8,894 bases of DNA from JBDUCV01 sp040003255 (GTDB lineage Bacteria; Actinomycetota; Actinomycetes; Mycobacteriales; Jatrophihabitantaceae), in NCBI GenBank assembly GCA_040003255.1, contig JBDUCV010000082.1, positions 1 to 8,894 on the forward strand, written 5' to 3'. Positions 1 through 4,646 of the stretch are shown here, piece by piece (the stretch's first letter is position 1; each line of letters opens with the position of its first letter). The notes under the pieces were generated by a model. It did not search any database, was not told the DNA's origin, and was given only the letters and a program-made list of their open reading frames with translations. The translations under genes were made by a program, and so were the position numbers.

Positions 1-79
1 GGCCACGTCAACCCCGCGGTCATCTTGACCAGGATGACCCGCAGCGATACGAGGTGGTCTTGCCGCTAGATTCGACGTC
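1..79. other. Left-edge flank, no gene assigned
   Basis: No complete gene is visible here. The + strand frame beginning at base 1 is open up to a TAG at 67-69, so the last ~22 codons of an upstream gene could lie here. On the - strand an ATG at 23-21 opens a frame running off the edge, so a divergent gene is also possible. Neither can be decided without the sequence to the left. The last bases carry the -10 box of the oxidoreductase gene, listed separately. Confidence 0.3.
67..72 (+). promoter_or_regulatory. Candidate -10 box (TAGATT) of a leaderless promoter
   Basis: TAGATT fits the actinobacterial TANNNT -10 consensus and ends 7 nt before the GTG at 80. That is the spacing at which transcription would begin at or next to the start codon. 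No Shine-Dalgarno is seen before this GTG, which agrees with a leaderless mRNA. No clear -35 box was found, which is common for mycobacterial housekeeping promoters. Confidence 0.45.
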
Positions 80-511
80 GTGCCGCGGGATTCCGTCTTC
101 AAGGCCATGAACCTGCTTCACCACTGCATGCTGAAGCTCAGCGGTGGACGCGTGGGGTGGACGGCCGGGAACATGCCAGTTCTGGAACTAACGACAACGG
201 GGCGCAAGAGTGGCCGGCCTCATCCGGTGATGCTCACCTCACCCTGGCAGGACGGCACAACCCTGGTTGTCGTGGCATCCCGCGGCGGCGACGACAAGCC
301 GCCGGCGTGGTTGCTCAACCTGCAGGCCAACCCTGAGGTTGAGGTGGCGCTGCAGGGTAAGCCAAAACAGCCCATGCTCGCGCGTACCGCCACCGAGGAG
401 GAGCGAATGCGCGTCTGGCCGCGCATCACCGCCGACCACGAGAACTACGCCGACTACCAAAGGAAAACCAGTCGCGAGATCCCGCTCGTGCTACTCGAAC
501 CGATCGAGTAG
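80..511 (+). CDS. Ddn-like F420-dependent nitroreductase/oxidoreductase family protein
   Basis: This 143-residue protein belongs to the deazaflavin (F420)-dependent nitroreductase (Ddn) family, a split beta-barrel fold found in mycobacteria and other actinomycetes. Recognisable blocks are L-T-T-T-G-R-K-S-G-R (residues 37-46), which in the family contacts the F420 phosphate and tail; V-A-S-R-G-G...P-A-W-L-L-N-L (65-81) followed by the usual A-N-P-E-V-E-V strand; and the C-terminal Y-Q-R-K-T-S-R-E-I-P-L-V-L-L. Length is typical for the family. The GTG at 80 was chosen because a TAGATT -10 box sits 7 nt upstream, suggesting leaderless expression; an in-frame ATG at 107 (Met10) is the alternative. 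The natural substrate cannot be read from sequence, as family members reduce quinones, enones and other activated alkenes. It is a single gene converging on the small - strand gene at 529. Confidence 0.9.
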   Translation: MPRDSVFKAMNLLHHCMLKLSGGRVGWTAGNMPVLELTTTGRKSGRPHPVMLTSPWQDGTTLVVVASRGGDDKPPAWLLNLQANPEVEVALQGKPKQPMLARTATEEERMRVWPRITADHENYADYQRKTSREIPLVLLEPIE

Positions 512-528
512 TCGCGACAGGTCGCGTA

Positions 529-753
529 TCACAGCACCGCACCGCGCGGCGCGACCTCGACGGCAGCGACGCCCCGTGCGAAGAACACCACGAGCCGGTC
601 GCCGTGCCGAGTTCGCAGCACGCCCGAATCGTCTGCCAGGGTGGCGATGATGTGCTCGATCGTCTCGGCCTCGTCGAGGTCGGCCGGTTGTGCATGAGTG
701 ACGTCGAGGTGACCGCCGCCGATGAGTCGGACGCGCAGGACGATCTCTGCCAT
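529..753 (-). CDS. Small conserved-looking hypothetical protein (74 aa)
   Basis: The product is 74 residues with no family I can name. It starts M-A-E-I-V-L-R-V-R-L-I-G-G-G, has an acidic helical middle (D-L-D-E-A-E-T-I-E-H-I-I-A-T-L), and ends with two short strands, D-R-L-V-V-F-F-A and V-A-A-V-E-V-A-P-R-G. This beta-alpha-beta-beta layout and the closing strand resemble small DUF3107-like proteins, but the match is weak and I do not assign it. The frame extends upstream to an ATG at 819, but I prefer the ATG at 753: a TAGGCT -10 box lies 8 nt before it, no ribosome site precedes the longer start, and the extra 22 residues are low complexity. It lies downstream of the cupredoxin gene on the same strand and may also receive read-through from that operon. 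Confidence 0.6.
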   Translation of the reverse strand: MAEIVLRVRLIGGGHLDVTHAQPADLDEAETIEHIIATLADDSGVLRTRHGDRLVVFFARGVAAVEVAPRGAVL

Positions 754-761
754 GCTCCGAG

Positions 762-767
762 AGCCTA
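762..767 (-). promoter_or_regulatory. Candidate -10 box (TAGGCT) of a leaderless promoter
   Basis: Read on the - strand this is TAGGCT, a TANNNT -10 match ending 8 nt before the ATG at 753. The spacing is nearly the same as for the oxidoreductase gene at 80 and would put the transcript start at or beside the start codon. It supports the short start for the 74-residue protein. No -35 element was recognised. Confidence 0.4.
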
Positions 768-827
768 GATGCCCCGCGTCGCCCTGACTTCCAGAATCGG
801 CCCCGGCGCTCACCGCCATGAGTCGCG

Positions 828-1250
828 CTATTGGACGACGAGTGTTCCGTGCATCTCTGGGTGGACGGAACAGTGGAAGTGATAGGTGCCCGCCTTGCTG
901 GGGGCGGTGAACGTCGTCGAGGCGGCGGTCACCGTCTTGGACGTGAACGCGCCGTTGTCGTCGGTGACGTTGTGCGGGGCATCGTCAGCGTTCGCGAATG
1001 TGACCGTCGCCCCCGCGGCGACGGTGAGCGGGGGCCCGAATTTGAAGTCCTTTGCGGTAATGGTCGAGGCGATTGTGCTGCTGCTGGACTTCGCTGACGG
1101 CGACGAGCTCCCGGCTGCCGAGGCCGAGGCGGATGAAGCAGACGTGGCCGGGGTGGCGGACGTGTTGCCCGCGGACGAGCAAGCGGAAAGCAGCACGGCG
1201 GCGCCGGTTGCGGCGAGAAGGGTGCCGAGGCGAATCACGTTGGGTCTCAT
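828..1250 (-). CDS. Cupredoxin-domain lipoprotein (plastocyanin/amicyanin-like)
   Basis: This 140-residue secreted blue-copper protein has a type II signal peptide ending in the lipobox L-S-A-C (Cys24), so it should be lipid-anchored outside the membrane. Residues 25-60 are a flexible Ser/Ala/Thr-rich linker. Residues 61-140 form a minimal cupredoxin domain of plastocyanin/amicyanin type. The type-1 copper ligands are visible: His93 in A-P-H-N-V, then Cys127, His130 and Met133 in the loop H-C-S-V-H-P-E-M-H. Such proteins carry single electrons or bind and buffer copper. The ATG at 1250 is preceded by AAGGAG (1257-1262) with 6 nt spacing, the clearest ribosome site in the operon, and overlaps the stop of the upstream membrane-protein gene as ATGA. 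It is the last gene of the sortase/CHRD block. The redox partner is unknown. Confidence 0.92.
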   Translation of the reverse strand: MRPNVIRLGTLLAATGAAVLLSACSSAGNTSATPATSASSASASAAGSSSPSAKSSSSTIASTITAKDFKFGPPLTVAAGATVTFANADDAPHNVTDDNGAFTSKTVTAASTTFTAPSKAGTYHFHCSVHPEMHGTLVVQ

Positions 1251-1735
1251 GGAGTTCTCCTTGTAGCGGAAGGTTCATGGCGATTGGGTCGCACTGGCGT
1301 TGGCTGACGACTCAACGCGAGCAGGGCCAGCGCGGCGACGGTGGCGGCGGCTTGCGCCCAGGCGGTAAGGGTCTTCTCGGTGAACCAGACCGGCTCGTAC
1401 ATCGAGGGAATTGGGCCGAACGCCTTGACCTGAACGAAGCGATAGATCAGCAATAGGGCGAGGCCGCCACCGGCGACCATGACGGCGGCGATCGCGGCAA
1501 TTCGTCGCGCGCTGATTAGCACGAACACACCGGCGAGGGCGGCCATGCCTGCCTCGAGCCGGAACAGTTGGCCTTCGCTGAGCGCAGAGGTGCGGACCGC
1601 GTCGTAGTTCGCCGCGAGGTGCAGGTGAACGTAGGCGTCGACGCCGAGACCGGCTGCACAAATCAGCCGCAGCGCCAGTTGGACAAGGCCGCGAGGGCTC
1701 GCCGCCGACCGCTGGGCGGAGCGGATGTTCGTCAC
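1247..1735 (-). CDS. Four-helix membrane protein of unknown function (cupredoxin-linked)
   Basis: This 162-residue protein has four predicted membrane helices at about residues 17-38, 56-75, 78-101 and 124-142. Polar residues near the membrane stand out: D-A-Y-V-H-L-H-L at 33-40, Glu61 in F-R-L-E-A-G, Y-R at 98-99, and the loop G-P-I-P-S-M-Y-E-P-V-W-F-T-E-K (107-121). These look like family signatures, and the paired His residues could bind metal or haem, but no function is established and I cannot name the family. The GTG at 1735 was chosen over an ATG at 1855. The extension is Arg-rich nonsense overlapping the previous gene, whereas GTG overlaps that gene's stop as GTGA, a translational-coupling arrangement. 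Its own stop overlaps the cupredoxin start (ATGA), so the two products are probably made together. Confidence 0.8.
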   Translation of the reverse strand: MTNIRSAQRSAASPRGLVQLALRLICAAGLGVDAYVHLHLAANYDAVRTSALSEGQLFRLEAGMAALAGVFVLISARRIAAIAAVMVAGGGLALLLIYRFVQVKAFGPIPSMYEPVWFTEKTLTAWAQAAATVAALALLALSRQPTPVRPNRHEPSATRRTP

Positions 1736-2154
1736 GATGTCGGGCCCACGATGCGGCGTGACTGGACGGTCCGCGGGCGGTGCAGCACCATCGCCGCGGT
1801 GACGACGACGACCGCCTCGGAGACGATGGACGTGATGCCGAGGGGTTCGAGCCAATTGCCGACATCGTCAGCGAGCATGGGAAAGGCCACCAGCCGGGTG
1901 GCCGCGTAGCCGGCGATCGCCAGACCGCAGGTGATCGCCGCCGAGACGTAGACCGCTTGGCTATCGCGGACGAGTGCCATGATCGCCAGCGCCACGCAGG
2001 CCACCGTGAGCAGGCTGAACAGCGTTCCCATGTAAGGCGCCTCGTCCAGGTGCGGGCCGATCAGCGGGATGTGCGCACCAGCGGCGGCCAAGGCTGCCGC
2101 GGCTAGCAACCACCGCAGCGGGGACGCCTGTGGCATCGAGAAGAAGCGGGTCAT
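1732..2154 (-). CDS. Second four-helix membrane protein of unknown function
   Basis: This 140-residue protein has helices at about residues 13-32, 44-62, 68-89 and 105-124. Distinct non-random features are A-H-I-P (His28), P-H-L-D-E-A-P-Y (His35, Glu38, Tyr41), Arg87, and the acidic loop L-A-D-D-V-G-N-W-L-E-P (95-104). The His and acidic residues near the membrane faces recall a small ligand- or metal-handling membrane protein, but I recognise no named family. The ATG at 2154 was chosen because AGGTGG (2160-2165) lies 5 nt upstream and overlaps the stop codon of the Met-rich lipoprotein gene. A longer frame from 2307 would run through that gene. The 3' end overlaps the next gene's start as GTGA. 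The position between two metal-binding-type lipoproteins suggests a shared role. Confidence 0.78.
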   Translation of the reverse strand: MTRFFSMPQASPLRWLLAAAALAAAGAHIPLIGPHLDEAPYMGTLFSLLTVACVALAIMALVRDSQAVYVSAAITCGLAIAGYAATRLVAFPMLADDVGNWLEPLGITSIVSEAVVVVTAAMVLHRPRTVQSRRIVGPTS

Positions 2155-2164
2155 CGCAGCCACC

Positions 2165-2836
2165 TCAGCTGTCCCCGGTCCAGCAGCCCAGGACGTCCGA
2201 GGCGATCTCGTAAGCCAAGTCCGTCCGTAACTGGTGTTGTGACCCGAACTCCCGAGGCAACCCGGTGGCGTCGACCTGCAGTGTGTGGTTGTCCTTGAGC
2301 ACGACAACGATACCGGTGGTGGTGCCGTAGGAAGACTCGCCCAACCCGATCAACGATTCGGTCGAACCGAGCCGCTGCCGTAACGCCATGAAGTAAGCGT
2401 GCGCGGTCGCGGCATTCGGCGCGTCCTTCACCGAGAGAACGAGCGGCCCGAGCGGCAGCCGGTAGGTGCAGGTATATAGCTGATCGACCCAGCTGTCGTG
2501 CGTGGCGGGCGCCGCCGACAGCGCGAGGACCTTGGTTACTTGTTCGCGGATGTCGGATCCGCAGATCATCGCCGCAGAAGCCGACGGCTTGGTAGGCGCG
2601 ACGCCACTCGCCGAACCCGTCACGCCAGCCGGCTTTTGTGGCATCGCCATTCCCGGCGGCATCGCCATTCCAGGGGCCATGGACATTCCGGGAGCCATCT
2701 CCGTTCGGGAGGATGCCGCATTACCAGGCGGCTGCGCGGCCGTGCGCGTTGCCGCGCAACCAGCCAGGACGATCGGGGCGGCGAGGAGCAGCCCCACCAC
2801 ACCGCTCGTGTTCCGGGCGATCCTCATGATGTACAT
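2165..2836 (-). CDS. Met-rich lipoprotein, possible Cu(I)-binding
   Basis: This 223-residue lipoprotein has a signal peptide ending in the lipobox L-A-G-C (Cys27). Residues 47-66 are a methionine-rich tract with seven Met (47, 51, 53, 57, 59, 63, 65) in near-repeats of M-x-M-x-P-G. Similar MxM/MxxxM arrays bind Cu(I) or Ag(I) in periplasmic copper proteins, so a copper role is plausible by analogy. After a Pro/Ala/Ser linker, residues 90-223 form a compact domain with Cys92, Cys123 (Y-T-C-T-Y) and Cys218 (G-C-W), plus G-L-G-E-S-S-Y (164-170) and V-L-K-D-N-H-T-L-Q-V-D (179-189). I recognise no named family for it. The start is ambiguous: ATG 2836 has AAGGA only 3 nt upstream, while ATG 2827 (Met4) has a GGA 8 nt upstream and gives a cleaner signal peptide. 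It lies 57 nt after the sortase gene. Confidence 0.82.
   Translation of the reverse strand: MYIMRIARNTSGVVGLLLAAPIVLAGCAATRTAAQPPGNAASSRTEMAPGMSMAPGMAMPPGMAMPQKPAGVTGSASGVAPTKPSASAAMICGSDIREQVTKVLALSAAPATHDSWVDQLYTCTYRLPLGPLVLSVKDAPNAATAHAYFMALRQRLGSTESLIGLGESSYGTTTGIVVVLKDNHTLQVDATGLPREFGSQHQLRTDLAYEIASDVLGCWTGDS
2640..2711 (-). repeat. 18-bp imperfect tandem repeat encoding the Met-rich tract
   Basis: Four successive 18-bp units (2640-2657, 2658-2675, 2676-2693, 2694-2711) lie inside the Met-rich lipoprotein gene. The first two are nearly identical and the last is more diverged. Each encodes one six-residue step of the M-x-M-x-P-G array. In-frame repeats of this kind can expand or contract by slippage, changing the number of Met clusters without breaking the gene. 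Confidence 0.7.
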
Positions 2837-2893
2837 CCATCCTTCGTTGGTCGAACGATTAGCGATTCGCAGGTCCGAGCGGGCTCCTGGTCA

Positions 2894-3607
2894 TCAGGCG
2901 GGGTGGGACGAGACGAGCGAGGCGTAAGCGACGATGTTGTCTTCGTAGCTGTGCGCGGAGAAGTCGAACGCGCCGCCACAGGTGATCATCCGCAGCGCGG
3001 CGTGATCGGTATTGCCATAAACGGCGAAGGTCGGGAAGTGATCTTTGCGGTATTCGACGACCCGCTCGATCTCGAATACAGCGACTCGGTGGTCGGCGCG
3101 GGTGATCGACACCGTGTCACGCTGGCGCAGCGCACCGAGTTTGAAGAAGACGCCGGGCCCGTAGGCGGCAGAGTCGATGTGCCCCAGGATGATCGAGGGT
3201 CCAACCTGCCCGGGCGTCGGTGAGTACCGGTACCAGCCCGCGCGCGAATCACGTCCGAGCGGTGGTACTTGCACCGACCGGTCTGGGTTTAGACCGAGCT
3301 GAAGCACGTCAGACGACACGCCGATCGCCGGGATGTCTAGGTGTACAGGCAGTGACGCCGCCAGCAGCGGACCACGGGTCGTCGGCGTGCTGTGGCCACC
3401 CGACCGCGCCGCGAAGCCACTCGACGGAATGCTGCTCTCAGCTCGAGTCGCGGTGACCGGAATCGCCGCGGACGCGGGTGGCACAGACGCATGTCGCTGA
3501 GCCCGGACTACAACCACGAGCAGCACCGCCGCGGCCACAGTGAGCACCACTCCCGCCGCGGTCGCGACGATGCGACCGCGGCGGGAGCGAGAACTCACTG
3601 GATTCAT
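2894..3607 (-). CDS. Class F-like sortase (actinobacterial)
   Basis: This 237-residue transpeptidase should cleave a sorting motif on a secreted protein and join it to the cell wall. It has one N-terminal signal anchor (about 13-35) after an Arg-rich start, a Ser/Ala/Thr linker to about residue 85, and then the sortase beta-barrel. The catalytic His143 is in I-L-G-H-I-D-S and the catalytic Cys210 in M-I-T-C-G-G. Further class F-type marks are R-A-G-W-Y-R (122-127), G-V-F-F-K-L (152-157), the F-P-T-F-A-V-Y-G block (191-198) and Y-E-D-N-I-V (221-226). At the position where sortases of this group often have the catalytic Arg (Y-R-D-N) this protein has Glu222. No strong ribosome site precedes ATG 3607; it follows the CHRD gene by 21 nt, so coupling is likely. 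The adjacent CHRD protein carries the only sorting signal in the window and is the obvious substrate. Confidence 0.9.
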   Translation of the reverse strand: MNPVSSRSRRGRIVATAAGVVLTVAAAVLLVVVVRAQRHASVPPASAAIPVTATRAESSIPSSGFAARSGGHSTPTTRGPLLAASLPVHLDIPAIGVSSDVLQLGLNPDRSVQVPPLGRDSRAGWYRYSPTPGQVGPSIILGHIDSAAYGPGVFFKLGALRQRDTVSITRADHRVAVFEIERVVEYRKDHFPTFAVYGNTDHAALRMITCGGAFDFSAHSYEDNIVAYASLVSSHPA

Positions 3608-3628
3608 GATCTGATCAATTGCCCCGGA

Positions 3629-4396
3629 TCAGCTCTCGTGGGAGAGCCGACGACGGACCGCGAACGCTCCGCCGGCCGCGAGCAACAGCCCGCCGCCCAG
3701 AACCAGCAGACCCTCGTCCTGCACGCCAGCGGTGCTGCCCCCGCCAGTGTTCGGCGCTCCACCGGGCGTGCTGGACATCTGCGAAGCGACCAGGGTTCCG
3801 CACAACGCAGGAGACGTCGCGGCCAGCGGCAGCGACGGGACGAGCTCGCTCTTCTCGGCCTGCGCCTGCTTGCTCAACGTGGCCGGGTCCAGACCGTGAA
3901 CGACGATCACGCCCTTGCCTGCAGTCACCGAGGCCAGCGTCTTGGCATCCAAGGTGATGGTTCGGCTGTAGTTGAACGACCCGCCTGACGGCGCAACAGT
4001 CAACGTCGTCCCGGCCGCCGGGCTGGTGTCACCAGATGTCGACAGCGTCGTTCCGATCATGCCGTAATCCGGCAGACCTTCTGCTGTGCTGATGACGCCG
4101 TCGTGGCTGGTATCCGCTGCGGTGGTCGGACATTCGCCCTTCGCCCCGATGTGGATGTGTTGCACGTGCGGATACGGCTTGCCGCCGAACGTCTCGGCCA
4201 AGCCTGACACGTTCTCGGTGATGGTGGCCTGGCTGCCGTTCAACGAAAGCATCACGGACCCGGAGGCCTGCGAGTTGTTCAGCGGGTTCAGCGTCGCCTG
4301 ATAGCTACTCGCCGAATCGGCGGACGCGGATGGCATGGCGAACGCTGCCACCCCCAATGCCGCCGCAGGGGCAAGCAGGAGTAGAGACTTTTTCAT
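3629..4396 (-). CDS. CHRD-domain secreted protein with APNTG sorting signal
   Basis: This 255-residue surface protein has a signal peptide M-K-K-S-L-L-L-L...A-S-A, cut near residue 26. Residues ~30-202 resemble the CHRD (chordin-like) domain, an all-beta domain widespread in bacterial exported proteins, with the His cluster H-V-Q-H-I-H-I-G (77-84) and Cys89 and Cys199 that could pair. Residues 95-106 (D-T-S-H-D-G-V-I-S-T-A-E) match an EF-hand calcium loop at positions 1, 3, 5, 7, 9 and 12. The C-terminus is a sorting signal: A-P-N-T-G-G (214-219), a hydrophobic helix (~229-247), then R-R-R. The motif deviates from LPxTG at the first position, but with a sortase gene 21 nt downstream this is very probably its substrate. 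The ribosome site GGAAGGAAG (4401-4409) precedes ATG 4396 by 4 nt. It is the first gene of the block. The biological role is unknown. Confidence 0.88.
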   Translation of the reverse strand: MKKSLLLLAPAAALGVAAFAMPSASADSASSYQATLNPLNNSQASGSVMLSLNGSQATITENVSGLAETFGGKPYPHVQHIHIGAKGECPTTAADTSHDGVISTAEGLPDYGMIGTTLSTSGDTSPAAGTTLTVAPSGGSFNYSRTITLDAKTLASVTAGKGVIVVHGLDPATLSKQAQAEKSELVPSLPLAATSPALCGTLVASQMSSTPGGAPNTGGGSTAGVQDEGLLVLGGGLLLAAGGAFAVRRRLSHES

Positions 4397-4453
4397 AGGG
4401 CTTCCTTCCGAACGGGCCGAGGAGACCCGGCCTCAGAGAACAGGACAACCCCT

Positions 4454-4483
4454 AGTTCGCGTAGATCCGACCCAATGGTTCCC
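4454..4483 (-). promoter_or_regulatory. Candidate ECF-sigma-type promoter for the CHRD/sortase operon
   Basis: Read on the - strand, GGGAACC (4483-4477) is followed after 17 nt by CGAACT (4459-4454). GGAAC-type -35 elements at this spacing are typical of extracytoplasmic-function sigma factors that respond to envelope or oxidative stress. The -10 half fits less well than the -35. It lies about 60 nt upstream of the CHRD ATG and would leave a ~50-nt leader containing the ribosome site. No better housekeeping -10 box was seen on this strand. Confidence 0.3.
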
Positions 4484-4570
4484 TCACCCAGACACAAGCC
4501 TTCGGCTCCCTGCCAACCGGGCGGCGCGCAGGCGGCGGTCGGCCAGAGCGTCCGCTCACAGCCCACGGAC

Positions 4571-4576
4571 TAATAT
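4571..4576 (+). promoter_or_regulatory. Candidate -10 box (TAATAT) for the vWA gene
   Basis: TAATAT is a good match to the TANNNT -10 consensus in otherwise very GC-rich surroundings. Initiation about 7 nt downstream would give a leader of roughly 63 nt containing the GGAGGAG ribosome site. No convincing -35 hexamer lies 16-18 nt upstream. Confidence 0.4.
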
Positions 4577-4646
4577 CCCCCCGCGTACGCCGATTCCTAT
4601 CGGAAGGATCGGCCGATCTCAGATCACCGAGGAGGAGCGCCGGGCG

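Larger units (their letters stand above)
4397..4646. promoter_or_regulatory. Divergent intergenic control region
   Basis: These 250 bp separate the divergent CHRD/sortase operon and the vWA gene and hold no convincing gene. An open + strand frame crosses it from inside the CHRD gene but is Arg/Pro-rich and has no gene-like features. It contains the CHRD ribosome site (4401-4409), an ECF-like promoter candidate for the - strand operon (4454-4483), a TAATAT -10 candidate for the vWA gene (4571-4576) and a strong GGAGGAG ribosome site (4631-4637). No long inverted repeat was found. Confidence 0.6.

Noticed and set aside
512..528. Terminator between the convergent oxidoreductase and small-protein genes
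   Set aside because: Only short GTCGCG direct repeats are present, with no stable stem-loop or T-run.
1736..1855. Longer start for the 162-residue membrane protein
   Set aside because: The extension is Arg/His-rich and lies wholly within the preceding gene; GTG 1735 gives a standard GTGA overlap.
2155..2307. Longer start for the 140-residue membrane protein
   Set aside because: It would overlap the Met-rich lipoprotein gene by some 140 bp, and the ATG at 2154 has a well-placed AGGTGG.
2855..2872. Imperfect inverted repeat before the Met-rich lipoprotein gene as an operator or internal promoter
   Set aside because: The arms CGAA/TTCG are short with mismatched interiors, and no -10/-35 pair could be placed convincingly in the 57-nt gap.
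2498..3223. Long + strand open frame opposite the lipoprotein and sortase genes
   Set aside because: The product is an Arg/Gly/His-rich shadow with no recognisable domain, and both - strand genes opposite it have clear motifs.
4335..4646. N-terminal 104-residue extension of the vWA protein
   Set aside because: It overlaps the CHRD gene antisense, is Arg/Pro-rich without protein-like features, and the ATG at 4647 has a strong GGAGGAG site 9 nt upstream.
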